A stretch of DNA of 64,000 nt from an uncultured Caryophanales bacterium (GTDB lineage: Bacteria > Bacillota_I > Bacilli_A > RFN20 > CAG-288): positions 124,001 through 188,000 of the forward strand of contig CAJMBK010000001.1 in assembly GCA_905211645.1 (NCBI GenBank), written 5' to 3'. Position numbers and translations under genes: made by a program. Below the pieces are notes generated by a model, which worked only from the letters and a program-made list of their open reading frames with translations, searched no databases and was not told the origin of the DNA. How positions within the stretch are numbered: position 1 is the first letter of the stretch; every line of letters starts with the position of its first letter. Positions 8,823 through 16,140 of the stretch are shown here, in pieces.

Positions 8823-9833
8823 CTAGTCTGTGACATTATCTTCGCAATCGCAGTATCTATCATCTTCGTCTTTTAAGGCATCAAATTCATAATTTTCGTA
8901 GAGTTTATTGAATAAAATCTTCAATTCTGTTTCTTTAGAAATGTCTCTAGGAATTTGTTTGAAACGACAATCACCTTTCATTTTTAATCTTTCTTGATAC
9001 ATGGTTGCACCTAAAGAAATTGTTTCTTTAATATCCCCCGAATCAAGAATTGGGTTTTTAATTCCAGCAAGAACCATGGCTAAAATATTGGCGATATATC
9101 CAAAATCTGCATTCTTTGAACCATCATCAACTTCAAGTAAAGCATCTTCATACTCTTTCAATTTGGATGCAACAGGTGAAAAATTTTCGACTTTGAAAGT
9201 TCTTTCTTTAATTAATGGGAAAGAATGTGAATAGAATTTATCATCAATTGTGAATAATTGTTTCAAAAAGAACATCTTTGTGTAAAAAGTGATGGATTCA
9301 TCTTGAAGCATGATGTTAATTAAGTCGACAAATTGTTTGAAAGTGATAGCTTTTTGATCATAACACAATGTCCACAAGGTGAATAAAACATCAGGATTTC
9401 CAATGTAGGCATATTCTCTCTTGAAACAATCGAATAAATCGTCTAATTTCATAACTTCATTGAAGCAACTGACAATCCTATTTAATTCTTCTCTACTAAC
9501 GTAGTTTTTCTTGAAGTTTAGTCTACTCAATGCGTTGCAATTTGAGAATAAGCAGCAAGGTAACTTCAATTTTAATGGGACATAAATAGCAAAAATTATT
9601 GCCATATTAAATCCCCATTTTGCAAGATAAGGAAGTAAAGCTCTTAAATGATTTTGGTATGAAGCGTAATCTTTCGAATTGAGATAACCTAAAAGAACAT
9701 AGACTTCATCGTAGGTTTTAACAGCCTCATATTCATCTTTAGATTTAATATAAATTTTTTTGAAAAGATTGTTTGTCTCACCTTTGAGAAAATCTAATCT
9801 ATCGTATAAAATAACTTCGCTATATAAAGACAT
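8823..9833 (-). CDS. Hypothetical protein, DUF2828-linked
   Basis: 336 residues, no family recognised. It appears soluble and mostly helical, with a Cys-containing stretch around residues 92-103 (CCLFSNCNALSR) and an acidic tail ending in DDRYCDCEDN. No catalytic motif is evident. It lies 3 bp after the previous minus-strand gene, so the two are almost certainly one operon, and it ends just before the promoter of the short RNA. The tight packing with the DUF2828 gene suggests a shared function, but nothing in the sequence names it. Confidence 0.7.
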   Translation of the reverse strand: MSLYSEVILYDRLDFLKGETNNLFKKIYIKSKDEYEAVKTYDEVYVLLGYLNSKDYASYQNHLRALLPYLAKWGFNMAIIFAIYVPLKLKLPCCLFSNCNALSRLNFKKNYVSREELNRIVSCFNEVMKLDDLFDCFKREYAYIGNPDVLFTLWTLCYDQKAITFKQFVDLINIMLQDESITFYTKMFFLKQLFTIDDKFYSHSFPLIKERTFKVENFSPVASKLKEYEDALLEVDDGSKNADFGYIANILAMVLAGIKNPILDSGDIKETISLGATMYQERLKMKGDCRFKQIPRDISKETELKILFNKLYENYEFDALKDEDDRYCDCEDNVTD

Positions 9834-9836
9834 CTT

Positions 9837-10520
9837 TTACTCCTTAACTAAAAATGTTATTTTAGAATTCTCATTTTCATTTATAAACTTTTGAAGGTCA
9901 CTTGGATAGAATTCAAATGGTAAAACCATAATTTCTTTCGAGATTTGTTGATTGATAAGAATGGGGACAAAAAGCATTTTTCCCATAATCTTAGGTGTCA
10001 GATTCAAATTGGTAAAACAGCTATTAACATAGATGATTTTATCCTTATTAAACCCATCGAAAGGAATCTGATAATATTTTGGATCTTCCTCCTCGTCGAA
10101 AAGATTAATAAACTTCTTTCTTAGTTTCAAATCATGTATTCCATAAGTCGAAACATTCAAATCCAACATGTTAGAAATTAAATAATCTGAATAATCTGCA
10201 AGATACCTTGGATCTTTTCTAAACTGAGCATGAGGGGAGAATAATACATTGATTTTAAACATATTATCCTTAGTATTTTCATTGGAATAATTCTCATAAA
10301 TATATCCATAAACTATCTTTGCTCGAGGGGAAAGTAAATTCTTCAATGAATAAGTTTTAGGATTTAATGCATGATAAATCTTCTCCTTGAACTTTGTGTA
10401 AGGAAGATATCTCGACAAATCTTTCTTATCCAGATGTTCAAGTATCCTGTAGAAATTTTCTTCGATCAAGTCTAAAACTTCTTCGTAAGATAAGTTATTG
10501 AAATCTAAAGTATTCTGCAT
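9837..10520 (-). CDS. Hypothetical protein, DUF2828-linked
   Basis: 227 residues, no family recognised. The first 50 residues are helical and charged; the rest alternates hydrophobic and polar residues like a compact alpha/beta fold, with no membrane segment. Start ATG at 10520 gives MQNTLDFNN; I see no strong ribosome binding site in front of it. First gene of the minus-strand operon, and divergent from the HTH regulator with about 110 bp between the start codons. Confidence 0.65.
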   Translation of the reverse strand: MQNTLDFNNLSYEEVLDLIEENFYRILEHLDKKDLSRYLPYTKFKEKIYHALNPKTYSLKNLLSPRAKIVYGYIYENYSNENTKDNMFKINVLFSPHAQFRKDPRYLADYSDYLISNMLDLNVSTYGIHDLKLRKKFINLFDEEEDPKYYQIPFDGFNKDKIIYVNSCFTNLNLTPKIMGKMLFVPILINQQISKEIMVLPFEFYPSDLQKFINENENSKITFLVKE

Positions 10521-10563
10521 ACTAATATGTTATAAAAATTGTGGATAATTTCCTAACGATGTG

Positions 10564-10578
10564 GCAACTAGATGTTGC
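10564..10578. promoter_or_regulatory. Candidate operator, inverted repeat
   Basis: GCAAC-TAGAT-GTTGC, perfect 5-bp arms, in the divergent region between the DUF2828-linked operon and the HTH gene, about 24 bp upstream of a TATACT box (10602-10607). Position suits control of both directions by the HTH protein encoded next door. Confidence 0.4.
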
Positions 10579-10632
10579 GTGCAATTAAAAATTCATCTGA
10601 CTATACTTTATTCAAGAAAGGAGATTTCTATC

Positions 10633-11073
10633 ATGCTGGACTTAGTAAAAGTTGGTAAAAAGATTAATAAACTAAGAAAAGAAAATTCTCTTTCCCAAGA
10701 TGATGTCGCTGATAAACTTTATATTTCAAGACAATCCGTTTCGAAATGGGAACTTGGTTTAGCCATTCCAACTATCGACAACGTAATTGAACTCTCAAAG
10801 ATATTTAATGTCGACATCAAAGAAATTCTCTGTTTGAATGAAGATGATGAATTCGATTCAAATGATATCTTTAAAAATCACTCCAGAGAATATGTTATCA
10901 ATTCAATTTTAAATGGAAAGATTGTAATTGATTTTTATGAGCATTTTGACGAGTTCACAATCAAAGAAAGAATGATTATTTTAAATGCGGTTAAAAGAAA
11001 GAAGATCTCCTTCAACGATAAGAAGGTCTACAAGCTTTTAACTGATGAGGAGAAGAAATTTCTCAGAAATTAG
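10633..11073 (+). CDS. XRE-family helix-turn-helix regulator
   Basis: DNA-binding regulator of 146 residues. The N-terminal HTH covers about residues 8-60: LSQDDVADKLYISRQSVSKW is the helix-turn-helix with the recognition helix SRQSVSKWE. The C-terminal 80 residues are charged and helical without a known sensor domain. I chose ATG at 10633 because AAGGAG sits just upstream; a longer in-frame reading from 10561 would put that site inside the gene and run through the candidate operator. The repeat-protein gene follows after 12 bp, so the pair forms an operon. It may regulate itself and the divergent operon. Confidence 0.88.
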   Translation: MLDLVKVGKKINKLRKENSLSQDDVADKLYISRQSVSKWELGLAIPTIDNVIELSKIFNVDIKEILCLNEDDEFDSNDIFKNHSREYVINSILNGKIVIDFYEHFDEFTIKERMIILNAVKRKKISFNDKKVYKLLTDEEKKFLRN

Positions 11074-11085
11074 GAGGTGAAGAGT

Positions 11086-11652
11086 ATGTTTGAATTTTTC
11101 GAAAATGCTGATAAGAAAGTTTTAGAACTCATTTCAGTCGGAGCTAAACATGGTTTCACAAAATATTTACCTTTTATTGACGATAACACTGCAATAGTTT
11201 TACTTGAATATCTCTACGAGAACAATTTGCACTATGCAGCTTGTCTTCCTTTTGTCGATGATAGAGATTTATCCCGTTTTGTTAAAGATAAAGCAAAAAA
11301 TGCTGACTTCCATTTAGGAGTCTTTTTACCATTTATCGATGACTCTGCTGTTAGAGATATAGCTTTTGCTTCCATTGATGGCGGAGAAAAAATTGGTGAT
11401 TTAGCCCAGCTCTTCCCATTCATGGATGATCATGATTTGGAGAAATTAACTAAATACGCACTTGAAAGAGGTGATGGAGATCTCGAAGCTATCCTTCCAT
11501 TTTTAGATAATGAATTCATCGAAAGAATTGCTAGAGATAAGCTTAATGGTAAGTATGAAAATTTGAATCTTGATCAGATTTATTACTTCTTGGATGATGA
11601 TACCATCGAAGAAATCTTTAAAAAAAGATTGAAAATTAGATTAAGACCTTAA
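11086..11652 (+). CDS. Tandem-repeat protein with LPF-[IVML]-DD repeats
   Basis: 188 residues built from about five or six copies of a 27-29 residue helical unit. Each starts with a motif such as LPFIDD, LPFVDD, FPFMDD or LPFLDN, then a helix-loop-helix; the last copy (YYFLDD) is degenerate. This looks like a small HEAT-like solenoid for protein binding. Similar repeats occur as C-terminal parts of XRE regulators in Firmicutes as far as I recall; here they are a separate gene next to one. ATG at 11086 is chosen because AGGAGG (11072-11077) is 8 nt upstream; a GTG at 11077 lies within that site. Likely a partner or sensor subunit of the HTH protein. Confidence 0.78.
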   Translation: MFEFFENADKKVLELISVGAKHGFTKYLPFIDDNTAIVLLEYLYENNLHYAACLPFVDDRDLSRFVKDKAKNADFHLGVFLPFIDDSAVRDIAFASIDGGEKIGDLAQLFPFMDDHDLEKLTKYALERGDGDLEAILPFLDNEFIERIARDKLNGKYENLNLDQIYYFLDDDTIEEIFKKRLKIRLRP

Positions 11653-11740
11653 TTTCTTTCATTTTCTTTCATAATCGTATTAATTTATTTATATTTAATA
11701 TATTTATAAAATAAATAAGATCTCGAAAGGAAATACTATT

Positions 11741-13153
11741 ATGGAATTAAGTAGTAAAGACATTCGCAAGATTTTGAATGTCGGCTTATCCACCGGCGCA
11801 GATTTTGCTGAATTATATTATCAAGATAAAAAAGCTTCAACCTACAGATTGTCACATAAAAAAGTTGATGCAGTTAGCAAAAACTCCATCAAAGGTGTAG
11901 GTATCAGACTTATCAAGAACCGTGTTGTCGTTTACGGTTTCTCCTCAAGTTTGGAAGTAAAGGATATCTTAAAAGTTACCAAGGAACTTGCTGAAAACTT
12001 CAATGGTGAACAAACAAAGTTCTTCACAATCTTCAAGGATGTTGAACACCCTGTTTATGAAGTTAAAAAGCCTCATGACAGCATGACTTTGGAAGAAAAA
12101 CTCGCCTATTTGAAAAAAGCAGAAGATGCAATGTACGCTTACTCAAATGAAGTTGTCAACGCATCCTGCAACCTTTTAGAAGAGGATGAGTTTGTCGAAA
12201 TTTATAACACAGATGCTAAGCACATCACCGATTCAAGAGTTAGAACTAGAGTTGTCTTTGTCGCTCTTGCAAGTGATGGCAAATCTTTCCAATCCGGTTC
12301 CACCGGCGACGGTAAGAGAGCAGGTTTAGAAATTTTTGATGAACTTGATCCAGTTGCATTAGGCACAGAAGCAGCTAAAAATGCATGTGAACTTGTTCAT
12401 GCTCCTGATTGTCCAAGCGGTGAAATGCCAGTTATTTTAGGTAACGGTTTTGGTGGAGTTTTATTCCACGAAGCATGTGGCCATCCACTTGAAGCTTGTG
12501 CAATTTCAAGAAATCTCTCTGTTTTCAAAGGTAAAGTTGGTCAACAGATCGCTTCACCTATTGTCAACGCATACGATGACGGCACCATTGGTGATGGTTA
12601 CGGTTCATTGAATGTTGATGATGAAGGTAATTCAACCACAAGAAATCAACTCATCAAAGATGGTATCTTAGTTAACTACATGAACGATATGAATAACTCT
12701 GACATGATGAATGACCACAAGGAATACTTCAACGACAGAGACTATGTTCCTACCGGTTCCTGCAGAAGACAAAGCTACCGTTATGAACCTACAACCAGAA
12801 TGACAAATACATTCATCGGTAACGGTACAAGCACAGTTGATGAAATAATTAAAGCCACAGAACATGGTTTATACTGCGTTACATTCACTGGTGGTCAAGT
12901 TAATCCTATCACCGGTCAATTCAATTTCAGTGCAGAACGTGCTTACATCATCGAAAACGGTGAAATTAAGAACTTAGTTAAGGGCGCATGTTTAATTGGC
13001 TACGGTCATGAAATTTTACCTCTTATCGATATGGTTGGTAATGATCTTAAGATCGCTCCTGGTATGTGTGGAGCTTCATCTGGTTCAATTCCAGTCACAG
13101 TTGGTCAACCAACATTAAGGGTCAGCAAGATGACAGTTGCTGGTACAAAATAA
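11741..13153 (+). CDS. tldD: TldD-type metalloprotease subunit
   Basis: Catalytic subunit of the TldD/TldE (PmbA) protease, which in E. coli digests unfolded peptides, microcin B17 leader and the CcdA antitoxin. The zinc motif HEACGH is at residues 243-248 followed by PLEA, and the C-terminal beta domain carries RMTNTFI and GQFNFSAE typical of the family. Length 470 is normal. Start ATG follows CGAAAGG. The inactive partner pmbA begins 11 bp downstream with its own AGGAGG, so both are made together. The substrate in this organism is unknown, and no bacteriocin precursor was seen beside it. Confidence 0.94.
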   Translation: MELSSKDIRKILNVGLSTGADFAELYYQDKKASTYRLSHKKVDAVSKNSIKGVGIRLIKNRVVVYGFSSSLEVKDILKVTKELAENFNGEQTKFFTIFKDVEHPVYEVKKPHDSMTLEEKLAYLKKAEDAMYAYSNEVVNASCNLLEEDEFVEIYNTDAKHITDSRVRTRVVFVALASDGKSFQSGSTGDGKRAGLEIFDELDPVALGTEAAKNACELVHAPDCPSGEMPVILGNGFGGVLFHEACGHPLEACAISRNLSVFKGKVGQQIASPIVNAYDDGTIGDGYGSLNVDDEGNSTTRNQLIKDGILVNYMNDMNNSDMMNDHKEYFNDRDYVPTGSCRRQSYRYEPTTRMTNTFIGNGTSTVDEIIKATEHGLYCVTFTGGQVNPITGQFNFSAERAYIIENGEIKNLVKGACLIGYGHEILPLIDMVGNDLKIAPGMCGASSGSIPVTVGQPTLRVSKMTVAGTK

Positions 13154-13164
13154 GGAGGTAGTCT

Positions 13165-14472
13165 ATGGCAAAGTACAATTTTGAAAATTTATTCAACCTT
13201 GCTAAAGAAAGAGGCTTTGAAGGTTTCGAAGTTTCTTCCAGCGTCAGTGAAGAGAAATTTATCAACTACAGAAATGGCAAACTTGAAGGTACAAGTATCT
13301 CCATTTCAACAGTTAATGCTTTTGCTGGTATCAAATACGGTAACAGAGGTGTTTACAAAGTTGATTTTTACTCCGAAGATATGAATGAAGATATTCTTTC
13401 CTCTTTGGATGATATCTGCAAATTTGGTAAACCTTACAAGGTTGATTACTTAACTAAAGGTAAACAAAAATATAACAAGATCAAACAATATCCTGAACTT
13501 TTCAAGGATATCACTGTTGAATCAATTCGTGAGAAACTTGAACAAGTTTCACAAAATACCTACAACAAGTACAAAGACTTATTACAAAGTAACACCATCT
13601 CTTTAGGTTATGAAACTGGTAGTTCCTACTATGCAAACTCTGAAGGTTGCGAAAACAAAGGTACTAAGTCCTATCTTTCCGCATTCAACATCGAATTAGT
13701 TTTCAAAGATGGTGAGACTGTCGAGGCAGATTACGATTACAATATCTCCATGAGAGGTTTCATGGACTTGAATATTGATAAGATTGTTCAAAGAGTTGTT
13801 AAGAGTGTCAAAGACAAACTTGTTAAGAAACCTGTTAAATCTGGTGATTACAAAGTTATCTTATCCGAAAATGTTGTTTCAACACTCCTTTCCTGCTTGT
13901 TAGGTCACTTGAATGGTAAGACACTTTACGAAAATAGATCTTTATTAAAGCCATTCTTAGAAGGTCAAGATCAATTATCTAGCAAACTCAATGTTGTTTC
14001 TGATTCTAAAACTCAAAGATATTACACAGTTACAGCTGATGTTGATAATAGACCTGTTCCAAACAATGTCAATTTGATAAAGAAAGGTCAAGTTGTTTCA
14101 CCTATTTTAGATAATGAATATGGTGCTTTATTAGGTAAAGAATCTAACGGTTTAACCGGCGCTTCATTCAAGATTAAACCTGGTAAGACCACATTTGATG
14201 AAGCAGTTAAATCATGCAAGAAAGCTATTTATATCAACGATTTAGCTTCATTACATTCCTGCTTGGATGAAGACTCCTTAGACTTCTCCTGTCCATTTGA
14301 AGGTTACTTAATCAAGAACGGTGAAATGGTTCATCAAGTCAAACTTGGTATGGTTTCAGGTAACGTCATCCAAGTTTTCAAAGACATTGCAAAAGTTCTT
14401 GATGTCAGTGACGACAAGTATGCACATCTTGTTCCAAAACTCATCATCAAGGCAATGAAGATTACTTGCTAA
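13165..14472 (+). CDS. pmbA: PmbA/TldE-type metalloprotease partner
   Basis: Non-catalytic partner of TldD in the heterodimeric protease. It shares the two-domain fold but lacks the HExxxH zinc motif; in its place the sequence reads LLSCLLGHLNG, the usual state for PmbA. 435 residues, normal length. It follows tldD after 11 bp with AAGGAGG as ribosome binding site and ends at a strong terminator, so tldD-pmbA is a two-gene operon. Confidence 0.9.
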   Translation: MAKYNFENLFNLAKERGFEGFEVSSSVSEEKFINYRNGKLEGTSISISTVNAFAGIKYGNRGVYKVDFYSEDMNEDILSSLDDICKFGKPYKVDYLTKGKQKYNKIKQYPELFKDITVESIREKLEQVSQNTYNKYKDLLQSNTISLGYETGSSYYANSEGCENKGTKSYLSAFNIELVFKDGETVEADYDYNISMRGFMDLNIDKIVQRVVKSVKDKLVKKPVKSGDYKVILSENVVSTLLSCLLGHLNGKTLYENRSLLKPFLEGQDQLSSKLNVVSDSKTQRYYTVTADVDNRPVPNNVNLIKKGQVVSPILDNEYGALLGKESNGLTGASFKIKPGKTTFDEAVKSCKKAIYINDLASLHSCLDEDSLDFSCPFEGYLIKNGEMVHQVKLGMVSGNVIQVFKDIAKVLDVSDDKYAHLVPKLIIKAMKITC

Positions 14473-14499
14473 TTTAAAATTATTTAACGAAAAAATATA

Positions 14500-14528
14500 G
14501 GACTTCTGGTGCTTCAGAAGTCCTTTTT
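14500..14528. terminator. Terminator after tldD-pmbA
   Basis: 9-bp perfect stem GGACTTCTG / CAGAAGTCC with a 6-nt loop, then TTTTT on the plus strand. It lies between convergent genes. Confidence 0.88.
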
Positions 14529-14534
14529 AATTGC

Positions 14535-15896
14535 TTAATTATATTGTGCTTGAATGAATGGGTTTCTATTAACTTTAACAGGATCAGCAACATTTGAATT
14601 TTGATAGGAGCTGAATGTGATAAGTAAAAAGAACATGATAATTGGATTTGTGAATGTTTCAGAATTCAAAGAAATTAAATCCAACATGAGTAACAATGTG
14701 AAAATCAACCATTTATGGTGTGTTTTTCTTTGGAAACAAAGTGCGTAAATATTAATTTCATGAATTAATAAACAGACAATTCCAAGAGAACCTGTCGCTG
14801 CCATGATGGCTAAGGTATTATTTGAGAATGTGTTGATAAAGTTGAAATCATTGTAAATAGTTAATACAGAAACACCGATAACAGGATTTTCTAAGAAGTA
14901 ATTGAGACCATCTTTGAATGAAACGGTGTTGATATTATCGGATAAATTGAAGAGTTTGAATGAATCTAAAACTTCTTGTAGGAAGGATTTATTCAAGTAA
15001 ATCAATAAGATTAAAATGAAGATAATTACAAAACTTGCGGAAACATAAATGTAAGGAGCAAGTCTTCTATAACTTCTAAATGCGATAAAAATAATTGGGA
15101 TTACAGCAAGAATTAAGATGGAAATGCCACTTTCAGTGAGCATGAATATTGATGTAGCAATTGCTGCTAAGAAAGCAAAGCAACCTAATAAATTCTTACG
15201 GTAGATGTTGATTGCACAGATTGGAACTAACATCAAAACGATTGTATTAGCTGCAACTTTATTGGTTAAACCGAACAAATTAATCCTTGTTGAAGTAGTT
15301 GTGCAAAATTCTGCAGGATTCTTGATGTAGTAAATTGAAGTGATGATAAAGATTGTGATTGCGAAGTAGGAACAGTAATTGCAAAAATCATCGAAAGTAT
15401 TTGATTTAAGTGGGAATAATGTACTAGATAATGAATAAGCAATTAGGATAAAGAATAATCCAGCGATATAAAGTAAAGGTGTTGAACTGATTGATTCACC
15501 AAAACCTAAAGAAACAATTGTAGAGAATAGGTATAAAATTGCTAATGTGAAAAATGGTATGAATAATCGACCAAATTTAAACTTCGCTTTTGAGATGAGC
15601 AAGAAAACAATGATAGAAATAAATGCTAAAGATATCTCGATAAGTGAAAGTAAATTTAGATTTAGAACTTTGAAATGTTCATTGTTAATTTGAATGAATG
15701 GAAAGAATAGAAGTGGAATATAGTCTGTTTCCTTCTTGGTGAATAGTGGAACAAAGCATCCTAAAACGAACACGAAAAGATAGAAATATTCAAGGATAGG
15801 AATTGAATATGAAAGGATTGAAAGAACACAGAAAAGAATTGGATATAAAGGAGTGTTAGTGAATCTTTCCAATCTATCTTCTAAAGTATTAATCAT
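14535..15896 (-). CDS. O-antigen ligase/polymerase-like membrane protein
   Basis: 453-residue polytopic membrane protein with about eleven hydrophobic helices. The segment GLNYFLENPVIGVSVLTIY, then FSNNTLAIMAATGSLGIVCL, matches the large-loop pattern of the O-antigen ligase (Wzy_C) superfamily, where a periplasmic or external loop handles lipid-linked sugar chains. In a Gram-positive cell it would polymerise or transfer a surface polysaccharide. No glycan gene cluster surrounds it, so the substrate is unknown. It is a single gene on the minus strand, convergent with pmbA. Confidence 0.65.
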   Translation of the reverse strand: MINTLEDRLERFTNTPLYPILFCVLSILSYSIPILEYFYLFVFVLGCFVPLFTKKETDYIPLLFFPFIQINNEHFKVLNLNLLSLIEISLAFISIIVFLLISKAKFKFGRLFIPFFTLAILYLFSTIVSLGFGESISSTPLLYIAGLFFILIAYSLSSTLFPLKSNTFDDFCNYCSYFAITIFIITSIYYIKNPAEFCTTTSTRINLFGLTNKVAANTIVLMLVPICAINIYRKNLLGCFAFLAAIATSIFMLTESGISILILAVIPIIFIAFRSYRRLAPYIYVSASFVIIFILILLIYLNKSFLQEVLDSFKLFNLSDNINTVSFKDGLNYFLENPVIGVSVLTIYNDFNFINTFSNNTLAIMAATGSLGIVCLLIHEINIYALCFQRKTHHKWLIFTLLLMLDLISLNSETFTNPIIMFFLLITFSSYQNSNVADPVKVNRNPFIQAQYN

Positions 15897-16022
15897 GCTT
15901 TAATTATATTATTTCTAGTTTTCCATTTTATTTTTAGATGTCTAAAAGGTGATTTTAGGGTCGATTTTTGGAAAATTTGATAAAGAAAAAAGAATGTTAT
16001 GAAAGCGTTTTTATCAATTTGT

Positions 16023-16051
16023 TTGACTTAATAATTTTGATTTTTTATAAC
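16023..16051 (+). promoter_or_regulatory. Promoter of the coiled-coil membrane protein gene
   Basis: TTGACT (16023-16028), 17-bp spacer, TATAAC (16046-16051); expected start near 16058 gives a leader of about 80 nt. A second TATAAT (16110-16115) is closer to the gene but lacks a -35 box. Confidence 0.55.
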
Positions 16052-16140
16052 TTAATTTAAAAAAGCTTGTAAATTGATAATTTGAATAAAATTAGGTATC
16101 TCAATTTACTATAATATTTAAAATGTCAAGGAGACTTTAT

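Noticed and set aside
10561..10632. Longer start for the HTH regulator adding 24 codons
   Set aside because: The extra part reads through the candidate operator, a TATACT box and the AAGGAG that fits ATG 10633, and its residues do not look like an HTH lead-in.
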